A stretch of DNA of 64,000 nucleotides from an uncultured Bacteroidales bacterium (GCA_934725575.1 CAKVCK010000020.1:14792-78791); one strand, 5' to 3'. Counted from the stretch's first letter, positions 1 to 8,797 are shown. Notes: generated by a model from the letters alone, not told the origin. Numbers and translations are program-made.

Positions 1-1032
1 CTCGACCATATGACCGGCAAGACTCTCGCGAACGGGGACAAGTACCGTGGCGAATGCCTGTTTATGAGGTCCTGGTGGTATTTCAGCCTCTACAGGGTGT
101 TCGGAGTCGTGCCTGTGACACGTACCGTTGTGACACCTGTCCAGGCCAAGACAATCCCGAGATGCACGGATGAGGAGATGTACAACCTTCTTATCGAGGA
201 TCTCAAGGAAGCGATCGATCTCCTTCCGGCCAAGCGTTCCGCTGAGGTCGGGCGAGTGACGAAGATCGCCGCCCAGGCTCTTCTCGGCAAGGTCTATCTG
301 ACTTTCGGCAAGTACGCCGAGGCGCAGACCGTGCTGGAGGATGCGATGAAGGACACGAACTTTGGCCTTATGGCAACCACCGGAGCCGCTTTCGATGTTG
401 CCAACAAGATGAACAAGGAGATCCTCTTCGCCATCTACTATAACAAGACAAACGACAACGGTCACGGCTACTGGCACAGCACCAACATCGCGGACCCTAA
501 GCTGAGGCCTAATCCGACAGGTGCGTTCAAGTCTGTCTATTCAGCGGATGACAACAGGTATGCCCTTATTGGGGAGTATCAGGAGATAACACCGGGTAAA
601 CTTTATGCGATCAACAAGTATATGGACACCTACGATGCCACATATACCACGCTGGTTGGCAATGATTTCCCGTTCCTCCGTTATGCTGACGTCGTTCTGA
701 TGTACGCCGAGGCTTTGGGACAGCAGGGTAAGATCGCGGATGCCCTTACGTATCTCAACAAGACCCGCACACGCGCCGGCCTTCCTGAGCTGACCGAGGC
801 TGAGGTCTCCGGCAAGGATGCCTTCATCAAGGAACTGGTTGATGAGAGAGGAAGGGAGTTCGCCCTTGAGGGACAGAGATGGTTCGACCTTGTCCGTCTT
901 GGGCTGGCCGTGGATCTGTTCAAGAATCTTGGATACTCTCTTGACTCACACAACCTTCTCTTCCCGATTCCTCACGATCAGATCGAGATAGTGAACGATG
1001 ATTCCATCCTCTGGCAGAATCCTGGATTCTGA
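1..1032 (+). CDS. SusD/RagB family outer-membrane lipoprotein, 5' truncated by window edge
   Basis: The open frame runs in from the window edge (codons before the first ATG at 10 are open), so the signal peptide and N-terminal third are missing. The visible 343 codons carry the usual SusD features: a TPR-like helical stretch around the residues AAQALLGKVYLTFGKYAEA, the motif RYADVVLMYAEAL, the charged block DERGREFALEGQRWFDLVRL and a C-terminus with LFPIP and QNPGF. SusD proteins are cell-surface lids on SusC TonB-dependent channels; the partner SusC should lie just left of the window. It is followed after 42 bases by a surface lipoprotein gene on the same strand, so they probably form one operon. 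Substrate cannot be read from SusD itself; downstream genes suggest a glycerophosphodiester. Confidence 0.93.
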   Translation, partial: LDHMTGKTLANGDKYRGECLFMRSWWYFSLYRVFGVVPVTRTVVTPVQAKTIPRCTDEEMYNLLIEDLKEAIDLLPAKRSAEVGRVTKIAAQALLGKVYLTFGKYAEAQTVLEDAMKDTNFGLMATTGAAFDVANKMNKEILFAIYYNKTNDNGHGYWHSTNIADPKLRPNPTGAFKSVYSADDNRYALIGEYQEITPGKLYAINKYMDTYDATYTTLVGNDFPFLRYADVVLMYAEALGQQGKIADALTYLNKTRTRAGLPELTEAEVSGKDAFIKELVDERGREFALEGQRWFDLVRLGLAVDLFKNLGYSLDSHNLLFPIPHDQIEIVNDDSILWQNPGF

Positions 1033-1074
1033 TGAAGGTGATAACACTAAGATATTGATAAACACTGAAAAGAA

Positions 1075-3084
1075 ATGAAACGAATATTATATTGCATCAT
1101 TGCGGCGATCGCTTGTCTGACGGTAAGCTCCTGCTGGCAGGAGGATATTCCCGAGACAGGAGGGCCGCGTCATCAGGTGACTGATTTGAAGGCAGTTCCG
1201 GGTGATGAGGAGGTTCAGTTGTCGTGGTCTGTTCCGGAGGGATGGAATCCGACTGAATACATCATCACTTACACCAAAGGCTCTGAACTGACCATCCGCA
1301 CCGATGTTCAGAACTATACTGTGACAGAACTTGCCAATGGAGACGACTATGTGTTCTCCGTCCAGGCGGTTTACGGAAGTCTGATCTCCAATCCTGTCGA
1401 GGTTTCGGCGAGGCCGAGCACCTCAAGACTCCCTGTGACTGACCTTGACGCGGACGCTTCAGATGCGACTGTCACATTGACTTGGACCCGTCCGTCCCAA
1501 TTGCTTACTTCCTACACCCTGACTTGGTTTATGGAAGGAGCCGAGACCGACGTTCAGAAAGCCGAGATCGAGGCAGACAAGGAAAGTTATGACGTGACAG
1601 GCCTGACAAACGACAAGAACTACACGTTCACCCTTGTCGCCAACTATGCTAAGGGACCGGCCGAGGCTGCGCAGATCAAGGCGATGCCGACTTTGGCGAT
1701 TCCTTACACCCTTGACAGGAGCAAGGCTGCCATCAACCAACCGATCAAGTTCACGTTCAACACCGAAGGTTATCCTGGCGCGACGAATGTCAAGTGGACA
1801 TTCCCTGACGGAAAGGTTCTCGAAGGTGTCGAGGTTTCCAAGGGCTTCATCGCGACCGGAGCGCAGCAGGTTACCCTGAGCGCTGACATCAAGGGCAAGA
1901 CAAAGACCTGGACCCTTGAGGTGGAAATCCGTCCGTATGTCGTATTCTTCAACGATTGGGAGATGTCCGGCACAAACTACGAGGGCTTCAAGGGCAGTTG
2001 CCCGGTCTTCTCGCCTGACGGAAAGACCGTCTATGATATCACCTTCAACAAGAAGGCTGTTCTCTACGCATTCGATGTCATCAGCGGGGATATTAAGTGG
2101 AAATATGTCCCTGAAACCAATTCGGGCAGTTACAACCCTCTGACCGTCAACCCTAAGACAGGTGACATCTATTATGGTACCACATCCTCAGGTCAGTTCT
2201 ATGCTGTCACCGCTGATGGACAGCTCAAATGGAAGTTCACCGAGGCCGGCTCAATGCAGAGCGCCGCGCCGGCTGTCAATGCCGCCGGTACGGAAGTCTA
2301 TATCGGTGACAAGGCCGGAAATGTGTTCGCCCTCGACGCCGCTTCCGGCGCGAAGAAATGGCAGGCGGCCATTGGCACGGCGGTCGCTGGTCTCCTCGTG
2401 AACGGACCAGAGCTTGTCGTTGGCGCCGGAGCGACCATAACGTTCCTGAACATTTCGGACGGCTCGCTGCTCAAGGCATTGACGATGAGCGCGAATATGG
2501 TCGGGATCTCCGGCTTTGCCGTGGCCGCTGACAAGAACACTATGTATGTCCCTGTCGCCGCCGGACTCAGCTCGATTGATCTGGCCAAGAAGGAGATCAT
2601 CGTTGACAACTTCGTGTTCGCCGGCAATAACCCTTACGAGCCGGTTGTGGCTCCGAACGGAACCGTCTTCGTCGGCTGCAAGGACAACCACGTCTATAAC
2701 ATCGACAAGGATTTGACCAAGGTGAACTGGAGCTACGAGCATATCCTCTCCAATGGAGGCAAGGCCAACGCTTTCAACTTCTCGCACCCTTGCGTGGACA
2801 CCGAGAACCACTTCTACATCACTTCCGGACAGTACGGCAACACTTCCTATATTTTCAATAGTGATGGAACGATCAAGGAATCCTGGAGCGAGAACGCTGA
2901 TGACACAAACCAGAAGCAGATGGGTGGCAACAACCTTCTTGACGGTGTGTTCTACTCAGCCTTCATCGGAAGTAACAAGGGTACGGGCAACGGTCTGATG
3001 GTCGGCAAATATGTCGGCGGCGAGAGAGCCTCCGGATGGAGCACCCACGGTGGTGACATCTGCGGTTCCTGCTGCCTAAGGTAA
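1075..3084 (+). CDS. surface lipoprotein: two FN3 domains, PKD-like domain, PQQ-type beta-propeller
   Basis: 669 residues. The N-terminus is a lipoprotein signal with Cys at about residue 20 (SSCWQED). Two fibronectin type III modules follow (about 35-115 and 120-205), then a PKD-like immunoglobulin fold (about 210-285, with WTFPDGKVLEG), then a long repeat region with BamB/PQQ-like propeller blades (phrases such as AFDVISGDIKWKY, YAVTADGQLKWKF, FALDAASGAKKW). Such proteins commonly sit downstream of SusD and act as surface binding proteins; binding rather than catalysis is inferred. The C-terminus ends in an unusual Cys-rich tail, ICGSCCLR. Probably co-transcribed with the SusD gene upstream and the lipoprotein downstream (61-base gap containing a hairpin). 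Confidence 0.85.
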   Translation: MKRILYCIIAAIACLTVSSCWQEDIPETGGPRHQVTDLKAVPGDEEVQLSWSVPEGWNPTEYIITYTKGSELTIRTDVQNYTVTELANGDDYVFSVQAVYGSLISNPVEVSARPSTSRLPVTDLDADASDATVTLTWTRPSQLLTSYTLTWFMEGAETDVQKAEIEADKESYDVTGLTNDKNYTFTLVANYAKGPAEAAQIKAMPTLAIPYTLDRSKAAINQPIKFTFNTEGYPGATNVKWTFPDGKVLEGVEVSKGFIATGAQQVTLSADIKGKTKTWTLEVEIRPYVVFFNDWEMSGTNYEGFKGSCPVFSPDGKTVYDITFNKKAVLYAFDVISGDIKWKYVPETNSGSYNPLTVNPKTGDIYYGTTSSGQFYAVTADGQLKWKFTEAGSMQSAAPAVNAAGTEVYIGDKAGNVFALDAASGAKKWQAAIGTAVAGLLVNGPELVVGAGATITFLNISDGSLLKALTMSANMVGISGFAVAADKNTMYVPVAAGLSSIDLAKKEIIVDNFVFAGNNPYEPVVAPNGTVFVGCKDNHVYNIDKDLTKVNWSYEHILSNGGKANAFNFSHPCVDTENHFYITSGQYGNTSYIFNSDGTIKESWSENADDTNQKQMGGNNLLDGVFYSAFIGSNKGTGNGLMVGKYVGGERASGWSTHGGDICGSCCLR

Positions 3085-3092
3085 TCATTTCT

Positions 3093-3129
3093 GACCCGGT
3101 CCGTGGGGGAAAAGTCCTGCGGCCGGGTC
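3093..3129 (+). other. intergenic hairpin between two lipoprotein genes
   Basis: GACCCGG (3093-3099) pairs with CCGGGTC (3123-3129), and the loop has an extra CCG/CGG pairing. No T-run follows, so it looks more like an RNA-stability or partial-attenuation element than a full terminator. Confidence 0.35.
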
Positions 3130-3145
3130 GGGATATTCATTAAAA

Positions 3146-4846
3146 ATGAAGAGAATGAATAAGATAAGGTTTATATCCATTGTGTCGGCCGCGCTTGCTT
3201 TGTGTGCCGCCGGCGCTTGCTCGGAGGACAAGGATTCCGAGATAAGGGATCTTGCGGTCAAGGCTAAGATAACCTTGAGTCCATATTACGAGGCTGGCAA
3301 GGACTTCAAGACCGCAGGGGCGATTGTCACACCGGCTTGGGGAGCCGATGACAAAGGTGTCATAATGCTGGAGCCGGATGGAATCGCGAAGAGGGCCGAA
3401 GCTTCTCCGATAATCACGGGAAGCAGTTCTTCGTATTTCCTGTTCAACGTCCAGGCTTCCCGGCTTGAGACCACAGTGTTGAGTTGGTATCCTTCCGGAG
3501 CTGACGTGCGTCTGTCCGGAAAGACTGTGAAATATACCATTCCGACAAACCAGAACGGAACCGAGGTCCCTGTTATGCTTGATGTGGCGAACGCGAATGT
3601 CAATTCCTACGAAGGCTGCGATTTCAAACTTAAGCCTGCCGGATGTATGGTGTTTGTGAACGTTGCGATGGGGGACTACGATGTCGCTTCACTTGAACTG
3701 ACCGCCAACGGTGGCGAGAACCTCGCCGGTGAGGTCACCGCTGATATCGCGGAGGGCACGTTCACCGCAAGCTCAGCGTCCGTCAAGATGACTCCGGCCA
3801 CTCCTGTGGACTGCCGCTCGAACTCTGTGTTCATCCCTGTCTATTGCGCTCCTGTCACCCTTTCAAAGGGCTTCACCGCAAAGATAACCACTTCTTCCGG
3901 CCAGACAATCACCGCCGCCAACCACAGCGAGATCGTCCTTGAGGCGGGCGAGAGGATCAGCACCGAGAAGCTGGCCGAGGACGAATCGACCGAACTTGTT
4001 TTCTGCGGAGACAACCACGTGTTCGTCATCAACGCGGCAGTCGCCAAGGATTCCTACAAGGAAGGACTTGTCTGGTCGTGGGACGCAAGGACGGCGGCCT
4101 CTGAGCTCGGACTCGCTGCCGACCGTTGCGACCATCTGGACGAGTGCAAGTTCGTGGACAACGGCACCAAACTGCTGCTGACAAGCTCCTACGGATGGTG
4201 CATCCTTTTGGACTACGCCACCTCAAAGGTACTTTTCCACGCGACCGGACTGCCTAACGCCCATTCCGCTGAATATCTCCCTGGAGGCTACATCGCTGTG
4301 GTCACATCAACGGGATCGACCGCCAACCACAACAAGGTGCATATCTATAATTCGGCCAGGTCGGAGGTCTCATTGGCGAACGCCGACCTTTATTCCGGCC
4401 ACGGAGTTGTCTGGGACTACAAGAGGAATGTCTTGTACGCCGCCGGCGGAAACGTTATCAAGATATTCAGGATCAACGGCCTCGGCACCGACAAGCCTTC
4501 GTTCGAGCTCGTCAAGAGCATCACGGCTCCTCAAGACGGAATCCACGACATCAACCGTGTGGACGACAACACCATCACAGTGGCGGGCAGCAGGGCTTAC
4601 CTGTTCAATGTCGAGACCGAGCAGTTCACGGAGATGCCTTTGTTCTCAGGCTCCACCGCTCTGAAATCCCTGAACTACAACGCCGAGACCGGCGAGGTTT
4701 GGTACACGGACGCGACCATCCCGGAGGGAGACGAGAGCTGGTCTTCCCACAAGATCCGCTACAGCAGGAACATCAGCGCCTCCGCACCGGACAGAATCAT
4801 CAATGTTGACATTGATATGTACAAGGTCCGTGTCAGAAAGTGGTAA
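3146..4846 (+). CDS. lipoprotein with fimbrillin-like N-terminal half and DUF6528 beta-propeller
   Basis: 566 residues starting with a lipoprotein signal (Cys about residue 26, GACSEDKD). Residues of about 40-275 resemble a fimbrillin-type beta-sandwich (VPVMLDVANA, the repeated TVKYTIP/TASSASVKM style). From about 285 the protein matches the DUF6528 pattern: LVFCGDNHVFVINAA, LDECKFVDNGTKLLLTSSYG, AHSAEYLPGGYIAVVTST, YSGHGVVWDYKRNVLY and a terminal WSSHKIRY. DUF6528 proteins are surface or periplasmic propellers in Bacteroidales nutrient loci; their ligand is not known to me. Position after SusD and the PQQ lipoprotein implies a role in substrate binding at the cell surface. The family call is from memory of the DUF6528 pattern. 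Confidence 0.78.
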   Translation: MKRMNKIRFISIVSAALALCAAGACSEDKDSEIRDLAVKAKITLSPYYEAGKDFKTAGAIVTPAWGADDKGVIMLEPDGIAKRAEASPIITGSSSSYFLFNVQASRLETTVLSWYPSGADVRLSGKTVKYTIPTNQNGTEVPVMLDVANANVNSYEGCDFKLKPAGCMVFVNVAMGDYDVASLELTANGGENLAGEVTADIAEGTFTASSASVKMTPATPVDCRSNSVFIPVYCAPVTLSKGFTAKITTSSGQTITAANHSEIVLEAGERISTEKLAEDESTELVFCGDNHVFVINAAVAKDSYKEGLVWSWDARTAASELGLAADRCDHLDECKFVDNGTKLLLTSSYGWCILLDYATSKVLFHATGLPNAHSAEYLPGGYIAVVTSTGSTANHNKVHIYNSARSEVSLANADLYSGHGVVWDYKRNVLYAAGGNVIKIFRINGLGTDKPSFELVKSITAPQDGIHDINRVDDNTITVAGSRAYLFNVETEQFTEMPLFSGSTALKSLNYNAETGEVWYTDATIPEGDESWSSHKIRYSRNISASAPDRIINVDIDMYKVRVRKW

Positions 4847-4854
4847 ATAATCGT

Positions 4855-4862
4855 TATATTTG
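4855..4862 (+). promoter_or_regulatory. -7 promoter element for the ECF sigma gene
   Basis: TATATTTG matches the Bacteroidota -7 consensus TAnnTTTG exactly. There is no clear TTG about 20 bases upstream. Transcription would start near 4869, at or next to the ATG at 4872, so the mRNA may be almost leaderless. The site lies within 20 bases after the preceding stop codon. Confidence 0.5.
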
Positions 4863-4871
4863 TCAGGTGAA

Positions 4872-5399
4872 ATGCTTAATGAAGACAAGCAGTTACTTGA
4901 GCAGATAGCAGGAGGGGATGTCAAGGCTCTTGGCATCCTCTATGTTCTGTATGCCGGGCGCATCCGAAATTTCGCGTTCAGTATGCTTCAGAACTCCTCG
5001 GAGGCGGAGGACATCACGCAGGATATGTTCCTGAAGATCTGGAACTCCCGTGAAGCCCTCCGTGAGGTTGATTCGCTCAAGTCCTACCTGTTCAGTATGG
5101 CGCACAACGCCGTCCTGAATTTCATTAAGCGCAAGGGCGTGCGCGACAGGTACCAGAAGGCCACTGTCGGAGTCAGCACGGAGCAGTATGAGCCGTCGTT
5201 CCAAATGGACACGTTCGAGTTGCTGAAAAGCATAGACGAGGCTTTGGAGGATATGTCTGTCCTAAGGAAGACAATCTTTAGGATGAACCGCTACGAACAC
5301 AAGACTTACCAAGAGATCGCTGACGCGCTGATGATAAGTCCCAAGACGGTCCAGTACCACATCTCCTGCGCCCTCGCTGAACTAAGGAAACTTCTTTAG
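4872..5399 (+). CDS. ECF-type RNA polymerase sigma factor (sigma-70 family)
   Basis: 175 residues. Region 2 is seen in ALGILYVLYAGRIRNFAFSM and the DITQDMFLKIWNSR helix (-10 recognition); region 4 in MNRYEHKTYQEIADALMIS followed by PKTVQYHISCALAELRKLL (-35 binding HTH). A TTG at 4860 in the same frame would add four residues but lies inside the -7 promoter box, so the ATG at 4872 is preferred. Bacteroidota ECF factors near SusC/D genes usually have a FecR-type anti-sigma partner; none is present here, since the next gene encodes a phosphodiesterase. It probably controls the surrounding uptake locus, which is an inference from position. Confidence 0.9.
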   Translation: MLNEDKQLLEQIAGGDVKALGILYVLYAGRIRNFAFSMLQNSSEAEDITQDMFLKIWNSREALREVDSLKSYLFSMAHNAVLNFIKRKGVRDRYQKATVGVSTEQYEPSFQMDTFELLKSIDEALEDMSVLRKTIFRMNRYEHKTYQEIADALMISPKTVQYHISCALAELRKLL

Positions 5400-5471
5400 A
5401 AAGCGGCCTGCCGCGGATTTTAAACGATTGCCGGCATTGACTGACAAAATATTTTAAAAATTTATGAATAT

Positions 5472-6416
5472 ATGAAAGCAAGAATTTTGTACCTGTTTGC
5501 CGCCGCAGCGGTGTGCCTTTGCTCCTGCGGTACGGCCAAGAAGAATGTGGTTGATGTGACCAAGTACCCTAACCGGGCTGAGATGATCGTCGCGCAGATG
5601 CACGACCCTGCCTCAAAGTATGTGGTAGTGGCCTGCCACAGAGGCGACTGGCGCAACTATCCGGAGAACTCCATCCCGGCCATCGAGTCCATCATCAGGA
5701 TGGGAGCTGACATTATGGAGCTCGACCTCAAGCTCACCAAGGACAGCGTTCTCGTGCTCTCTCACGACAGGACGATCGACCGCTGCACCACCGGAAAAGG
5801 GCTTGTAAGCGACTACACCTTGGATGAGCTCAAGAAGTTCCGTCTCAAGCGCGCGCACGGCGTTGCCACCGACTCCCTGCACATCTGCACCCTCCGCGAG
5901 GCGCTGGAGTGCTGCAAGGACCGCATCTGCGTGAACGTGGACCAGGGCTATGAATATTACGACTTGGTTCTCGCCCTCACCGAGGAACTCGGAGTCACCG
6001 ACCAGATCCTGATCAAGGGCAAGAAGCCTGTCGCCGAGGTAGCCGGGAAGATGGCCGCCCACGAGCACAATATGATGTATATGCCTATCATAGACATCCA
6101 GAAAGAGGCCGGAAAGGCACTTTTCAATGAATATATGGAGACGGGCACCGTGCCTCTCGCCTACGAGGTCTGCTGGAAGAAGCTGACCCCTGAGGTCGAG
6201 GACTGCTTCAAGAAGATCATCGACTCCGGCTCGAAACTCTGGGTTAACACCATCTGGGGAAGTCTTTGCGGTTATCTGGACGATGACAAGGCTCTTGACT
6301 GTGGTGATCCTGCCCTCATCTACGATCAGGTTATCGCCTTCGGCACCTCCCTCATCCAGACCGACCGTCCGGAGCAGCTTCTCACTTACCTCCGCAGTAA
6401 GGGATTGCACGATTAG
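5472..6416 (+). CDS. glycerophosphodiester phosphodiesterase lipoprotein
   Basis: 314 residues with a lipoprotein signal (Cys near residue 19, LCSCGTAKK), so it acts outside the cytoplasm. The GDPD TIM-barrel signature is clear: HRGDWRNYPENSIPAI contains the catalytic His and Arg, MELDLKLTKDSVLVLSHD contains the metal-binding E/D pair and the second His, and NVDQGYEYYD and MPIID follow. These enzymes split glycerophosphodiesters into sn-glycerol 3-phosphate and an alcohol. The next gene is a GlpT-type antiporter that would import the product. The 71-base gap from the sigma gene and the shared strand suggest a common operon. Confidence 0.93.
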   Translation: MKARILYLFAAAAVCLCSCGTAKKNVVDVTKYPNRAEMIVAQMHDPASKYVVVACHRGDWRNYPENSIPAIESIIRMGADIMELDLKLTKDSVLVLSHDRTIDRCTTGKGLVSDYTLDELKKFRLKRAHGVATDSLHICTLREALECCKDRICVNVDQGYEYYDLVLALTEELGVTDQILIKGKKPVAEVAGKMAAHEHNMMYMPIIDIQKEAGKALFNEYMETGTVPLAYEVCWKKLTPEVEDCFKKIIDSGSKLWVNTIWGSLCGYLDDDKALDCGDPALIYDQVIAFGTSLIQTDRPEQLLTYLRSKGLHD

Positions 6417-6441
6417 GAAGCCGTCATAATATTCATAGATA

Positions 6442-7863
6442 ATGGCTTCATTTCTTGATTTCTTCCGAATAAGTTCTCCGTCCGCCGTAAAGGTGACTCC
6501 GGAGAACACTGACAAGGTCTGGAAACGTTCCCGCTTCCAGTCCTTCATAGCCATCACGTTCGGCTACGCGCTCTATTACGTGTGCCGTATGTCGATGGGC
6601 GTGATGAAGCAGCCGCTGATCGACGCCGGTCTGCTCAACGCCACGCAGCTTGGTATCATCGGCGCCTGCCTTTACTGGACCTACGCCGTGGGCAAGTTCG
6701 TCAACGGATTCCTGGCCGACGGCTCGAACGTCAAAAGGTTTATGGCCACCGGTCTGGTTCTGTCTGCGGCCGCCAACCTGATTATGGGAGTGCTTGGCGC
6801 CACAGCGGTCAGCGCGGGCATCAGCAGTTCCATCATATTCATAGTGTTCGCGATAATGTGGGGCATCAATGGTTGGGCTCAGTCTATGGGCTCTCCGCCT
6901 TCCATCGTTACACTTTCGAGATGGTTCCCGCTGCGGATACGTGGCACGTACTATGGATTTTTCAGCGCCTCGCACAACATCGGTGAGGGCCTTTCGTTTA
7001 TATTCGTAGGTTCAATTGTCGCAGCCTTCGGTTGGAAATGGGGCTTCTTCGGAGCGGCCTGCGCCGGCCTTCTGGGAGTGCTTCTGATCCTGTTCTGGCT
7101 GCACGACACGCCTGAGAGCAAGGGACTTCCGTCCATCGAGGAACTTTCCGGCGAGGAGACAAAGAAACCGGCCGCGCAGGAATCCGCTGAGTCCGCCGAG
7201 GCCAGGGCCGCCGAGACCAGAAAGATTCAGAAAGCCGTTCTCCGCAATTCCGGAGTGTGGATTCTGGCCCTTTCCAGCGCCTTTATGTATATGAGCCGCT
7301 ACGCCATCAACGAGTGGGGCACGATCTTCCTTCAGGAGACTTATGAATATGACCTCAAAGCCGCCGCCGCGATCATCGGCATCAACCCGATCTTCGGAGT
7401 GCTGGGAACGGTATTCTCAGGCTGGCTGTCCGACAAGGTATTCAAGGGAGACAGGAAATATCCCGCCTTCACCGCAGGTGTCCTTGAGGCGATTTCCCTC
7501 TACCTGTTCCTGTTCGGAAACGGCAGTCATTTCACGCTCATCCTGTCAATGGTTCTGTTCGGTATCGCCATCGGTGTTCTGATCAGTTTCCTTGGCGGTC
7601 TGATGGCCATTGACCTCGTTCCGAGAAAAGCCTCCGGAGCCGCCCTCGGCATCGTCGGAGTCGCTTCCTACGCCGCCGCCGGCTTGCAGAACGTAGTCAC
7701 CGGCCTCCTTCTGGACAACAATACGGTCGAGGTAGTGAACAAGCTCGGCGAGACCGTCACCAAACACGATTTCACCTACGTAAGCTGGTTCTGGCTCGGC
7801 GCCGCCGTAATCTCCTTCCTCCTCCCGATGCTCAACTGGCGTCGCAAGCGGCAGGAGATATAA
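6442..7863 (+). CDS. glpT: MFS organophosphate:phosphate antiporter, GlpT/UhpT type
   Basis: 473 residues with about 12 hydrophobic segments and a central hydrophilic loop (about 225-260). Family hallmarks are the early YYVCRMSMG stretch with a substrate-phosphate Arg, GWAQSMGSPPSIVTLSRWF followed by RIRGTYYGF, and a second conserved Arg in YMSRYAINEWGTIF at the start of the second half. The family exchanges sugar-phosphate or glycerol-3-phosphate for inorganic phosphate across the inner membrane. Placement 25 bases after the GDPD gene makes glycerol 3-phosphate the likely substrate; UhpT-like specificity for hexose phosphate cannot be excluded. The gene ends just before a strong terminator. 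Confidence 0.88.
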   Translation: MASFLDFFRISSPSAVKVTPENTDKVWKRSRFQSFIAITFGYALYYVCRMSMGVMKQPLIDAGLLNATQLGIIGACLYWTYAVGKFVNGFLADGSNVKRFMATGLVLSAAANLIMGVLGATAVSAGISSSIIFIVFAIMWGINGWAQSMGSPPSIVTLSRWFPLRIRGTYYGFFSASHNIGEGLSFIFVGSIVAAFGWKWGFFGAACAGLLGVLLILFWLHDTPESKGLPSIEELSGEETKKPAAQESAESAEARAAETRKIQKAVLRNSGVWILALSSAFMYMSRYAINEWGTIFLQETYEYDLKAAAAIIGINPIFGVLGTVFSGWLSDKVFKGDRKYPAFTAGVLEAISLYLFLFGNGSHFTLILSMVLFGIAIGVLISFLGGLMAIDLVPRKASGAALGIVGVASYAAAGLQNVVTGLLLDNNTVEVVNKLGETVTKHDFTYVSWFWLGAAVISFLLPMLNWRRKRQEI

Positions 7864-7885
7864 AAGACTTTGTTCGGATCAACAT

Positions 7886-7930
7886 AAAGAGAAGAGTGAC
7901 CGGAATCCATTTCGGTCACTCTTCTCTTTT
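7886..7930 (+). terminator. rho-independent terminator after glpT
   Basis: A 17-bp perfect stem (7886-7902 with 7913-7929) encloses a 10-base loop, with A-rich and T-rich flanks on the two sides. It ends the SusD-to-GlpT transcription unit. Confidence 0.9.
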
Positions 7931-7993
7931 GCGATTAATGTTTTTGACACTTGTCAAGCACGTAATGTTGATTGCGAAAATCAATACATTGTG

Positions 7994-8024
7994 TTGTAAT
8001 TGTTGGTGTAATATATTATTTTTG
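7994..8024 (+). promoter_or_regulatory. promoter of the RelB/PIN toxin-antitoxin operon
   Basis: TTG at 7994-7996 is separated by 20 bases from TATTTTTG at 8017-8024, an exact match to the Bacteroidota -33/-7 pattern. Transcription would start near 8031, about 17 bases before the antitoxin ATG. Confidence 0.75.
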
Positions 8025-8047
8025 TGTTTAAATGTTAAATTAGCGTT

Positions 8048-8341
8048 ATGGCACAGTCAACATTATCTATGAGAGTGGATGAAACTCTGAAGAAGAAGTT
8101 CGATATGATATGCGATGATTTTGGATTTACCAGCACCGCTGCCATCACTGTCTTTATGAAAGCTGTTGTACGGGAAAGAAAGATTCCGTTTGAGATAAAG
8201 GCATCTTCAAAGAGACAGATAAATCAGGATGCCTGGAACGCATTTATCGAAATGAGGGCGCAGGCTAAAGAAGCCGGTGCTCAGGATATGTCTCTGGATG
8301 AAATCAATGCGGAGATTCTGGAGGTGCGCAATGAGCGATAG
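8048..8341 (+). CDS. type II antitoxin, RelB/DinJ family
   Basis: 97 residues. The N-terminal ribbon-helix-helix segment fits the family: LSMRVDETLKKKFDMICDDFGFT, then STAAITVFMKAVVRERKIPFEI. The C-terminal half is charged and would wrap the toxin. It overlaps the following PIN gene by 11 bases, a typical translational coupling for toxin-antitoxin pairs. The protein likely represses its own promoter at 7994-8024. Codon use is more AT-rich than in the flanking genes, consistent with acquisition. Confidence 0.88.
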   Translation: MAQSTLSMRVDETLKKKFDMICDDFGFTSTAAITVFMKAVVRERKIPFEIKASSKRQINQDAWNAFIEMRAQAKEAGAQDMSLDEINAEILEVRNER

Positions 8342-8753
8342 GATATTTGCTGTAGTCGATACCAATGTACTTGTTTCAGCTCTGATTTCAAAATCAATAG
8401 AATCCAACCCGATGAAAGTCTTTCGGGCTATTGTGACGGAACGGATTGTCCCACTGTATAATGATGAGATTCTTCAGGAGTATCGATCTGTCCTTTCAAG
8501 GGAAAAATTTCATTTGGATAAAACCTTGATTGTGACAGTCCTTAAAGCAATTGTGACAGATGGCCTATGCCTTGACAGGACACCTGCGGTGGATGCAGAG
8601 TTTCCTGATCCGAAGGATATCGTCTTTTATGAGATCGCATTGTCAAAAGAGGATTCTTATCTCATAACTGGAAATATCAAGCATTTCCCTATCAGACCCT
8701 TCGTGGTTACTCCAGCTGAAATTGTTCGAATCCTTGAATCAAGACAGGACTAA
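8331..8753 (+). CDS. PIN-domain toxin (putative RNase of a toxin-antitoxin pair)
   Basis: 140 residues from the ATG at 8331, which lies within the end of the antitoxin gene; upstream in-frame ATGs would deepen the overlap and are less likely. PIN features are present: AVVDTNVLVSAL with the first catalytic Asp, YNDEILQEYRSVL, the acidic FPDPKDIVFYEIAL segment, and YLITGNIKHF near the end. This layout is that of the COG1569 group of PIN toxins, Mg-dependent endoribonucleases. Pairing with a RelB/DinJ-type antitoxin instead of a VapB type is seen here directly. RNA target unknown. Confidence 0.85.
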   Translation: MSDRIFAVVDTNVLVSALISKSIESNPMKVFRAIVTERIVPLYNDEILQEYRSVLSREKFHLDKTLIVTVLKAIVTDGLCLDRTPAVDAEFPDPKDIVFYEIALSKEDSYLITGNIKHFPIRPFVVTPAEIVRILESRQD

Positions 8754-8797
8754 AGTATACAGTTCCCGGTATGACCTTGCAGAGAATCCTTAATCTC

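Noticed and set aside
5613..6557. 314-codon open frame on the minus strand opposite the phosphodiesterase gene
   Set aside because: It mirrors the codon pattern of the real plus-strand gene, has no recognisable domain, and the plus-strand gene has full catalytic motifs.
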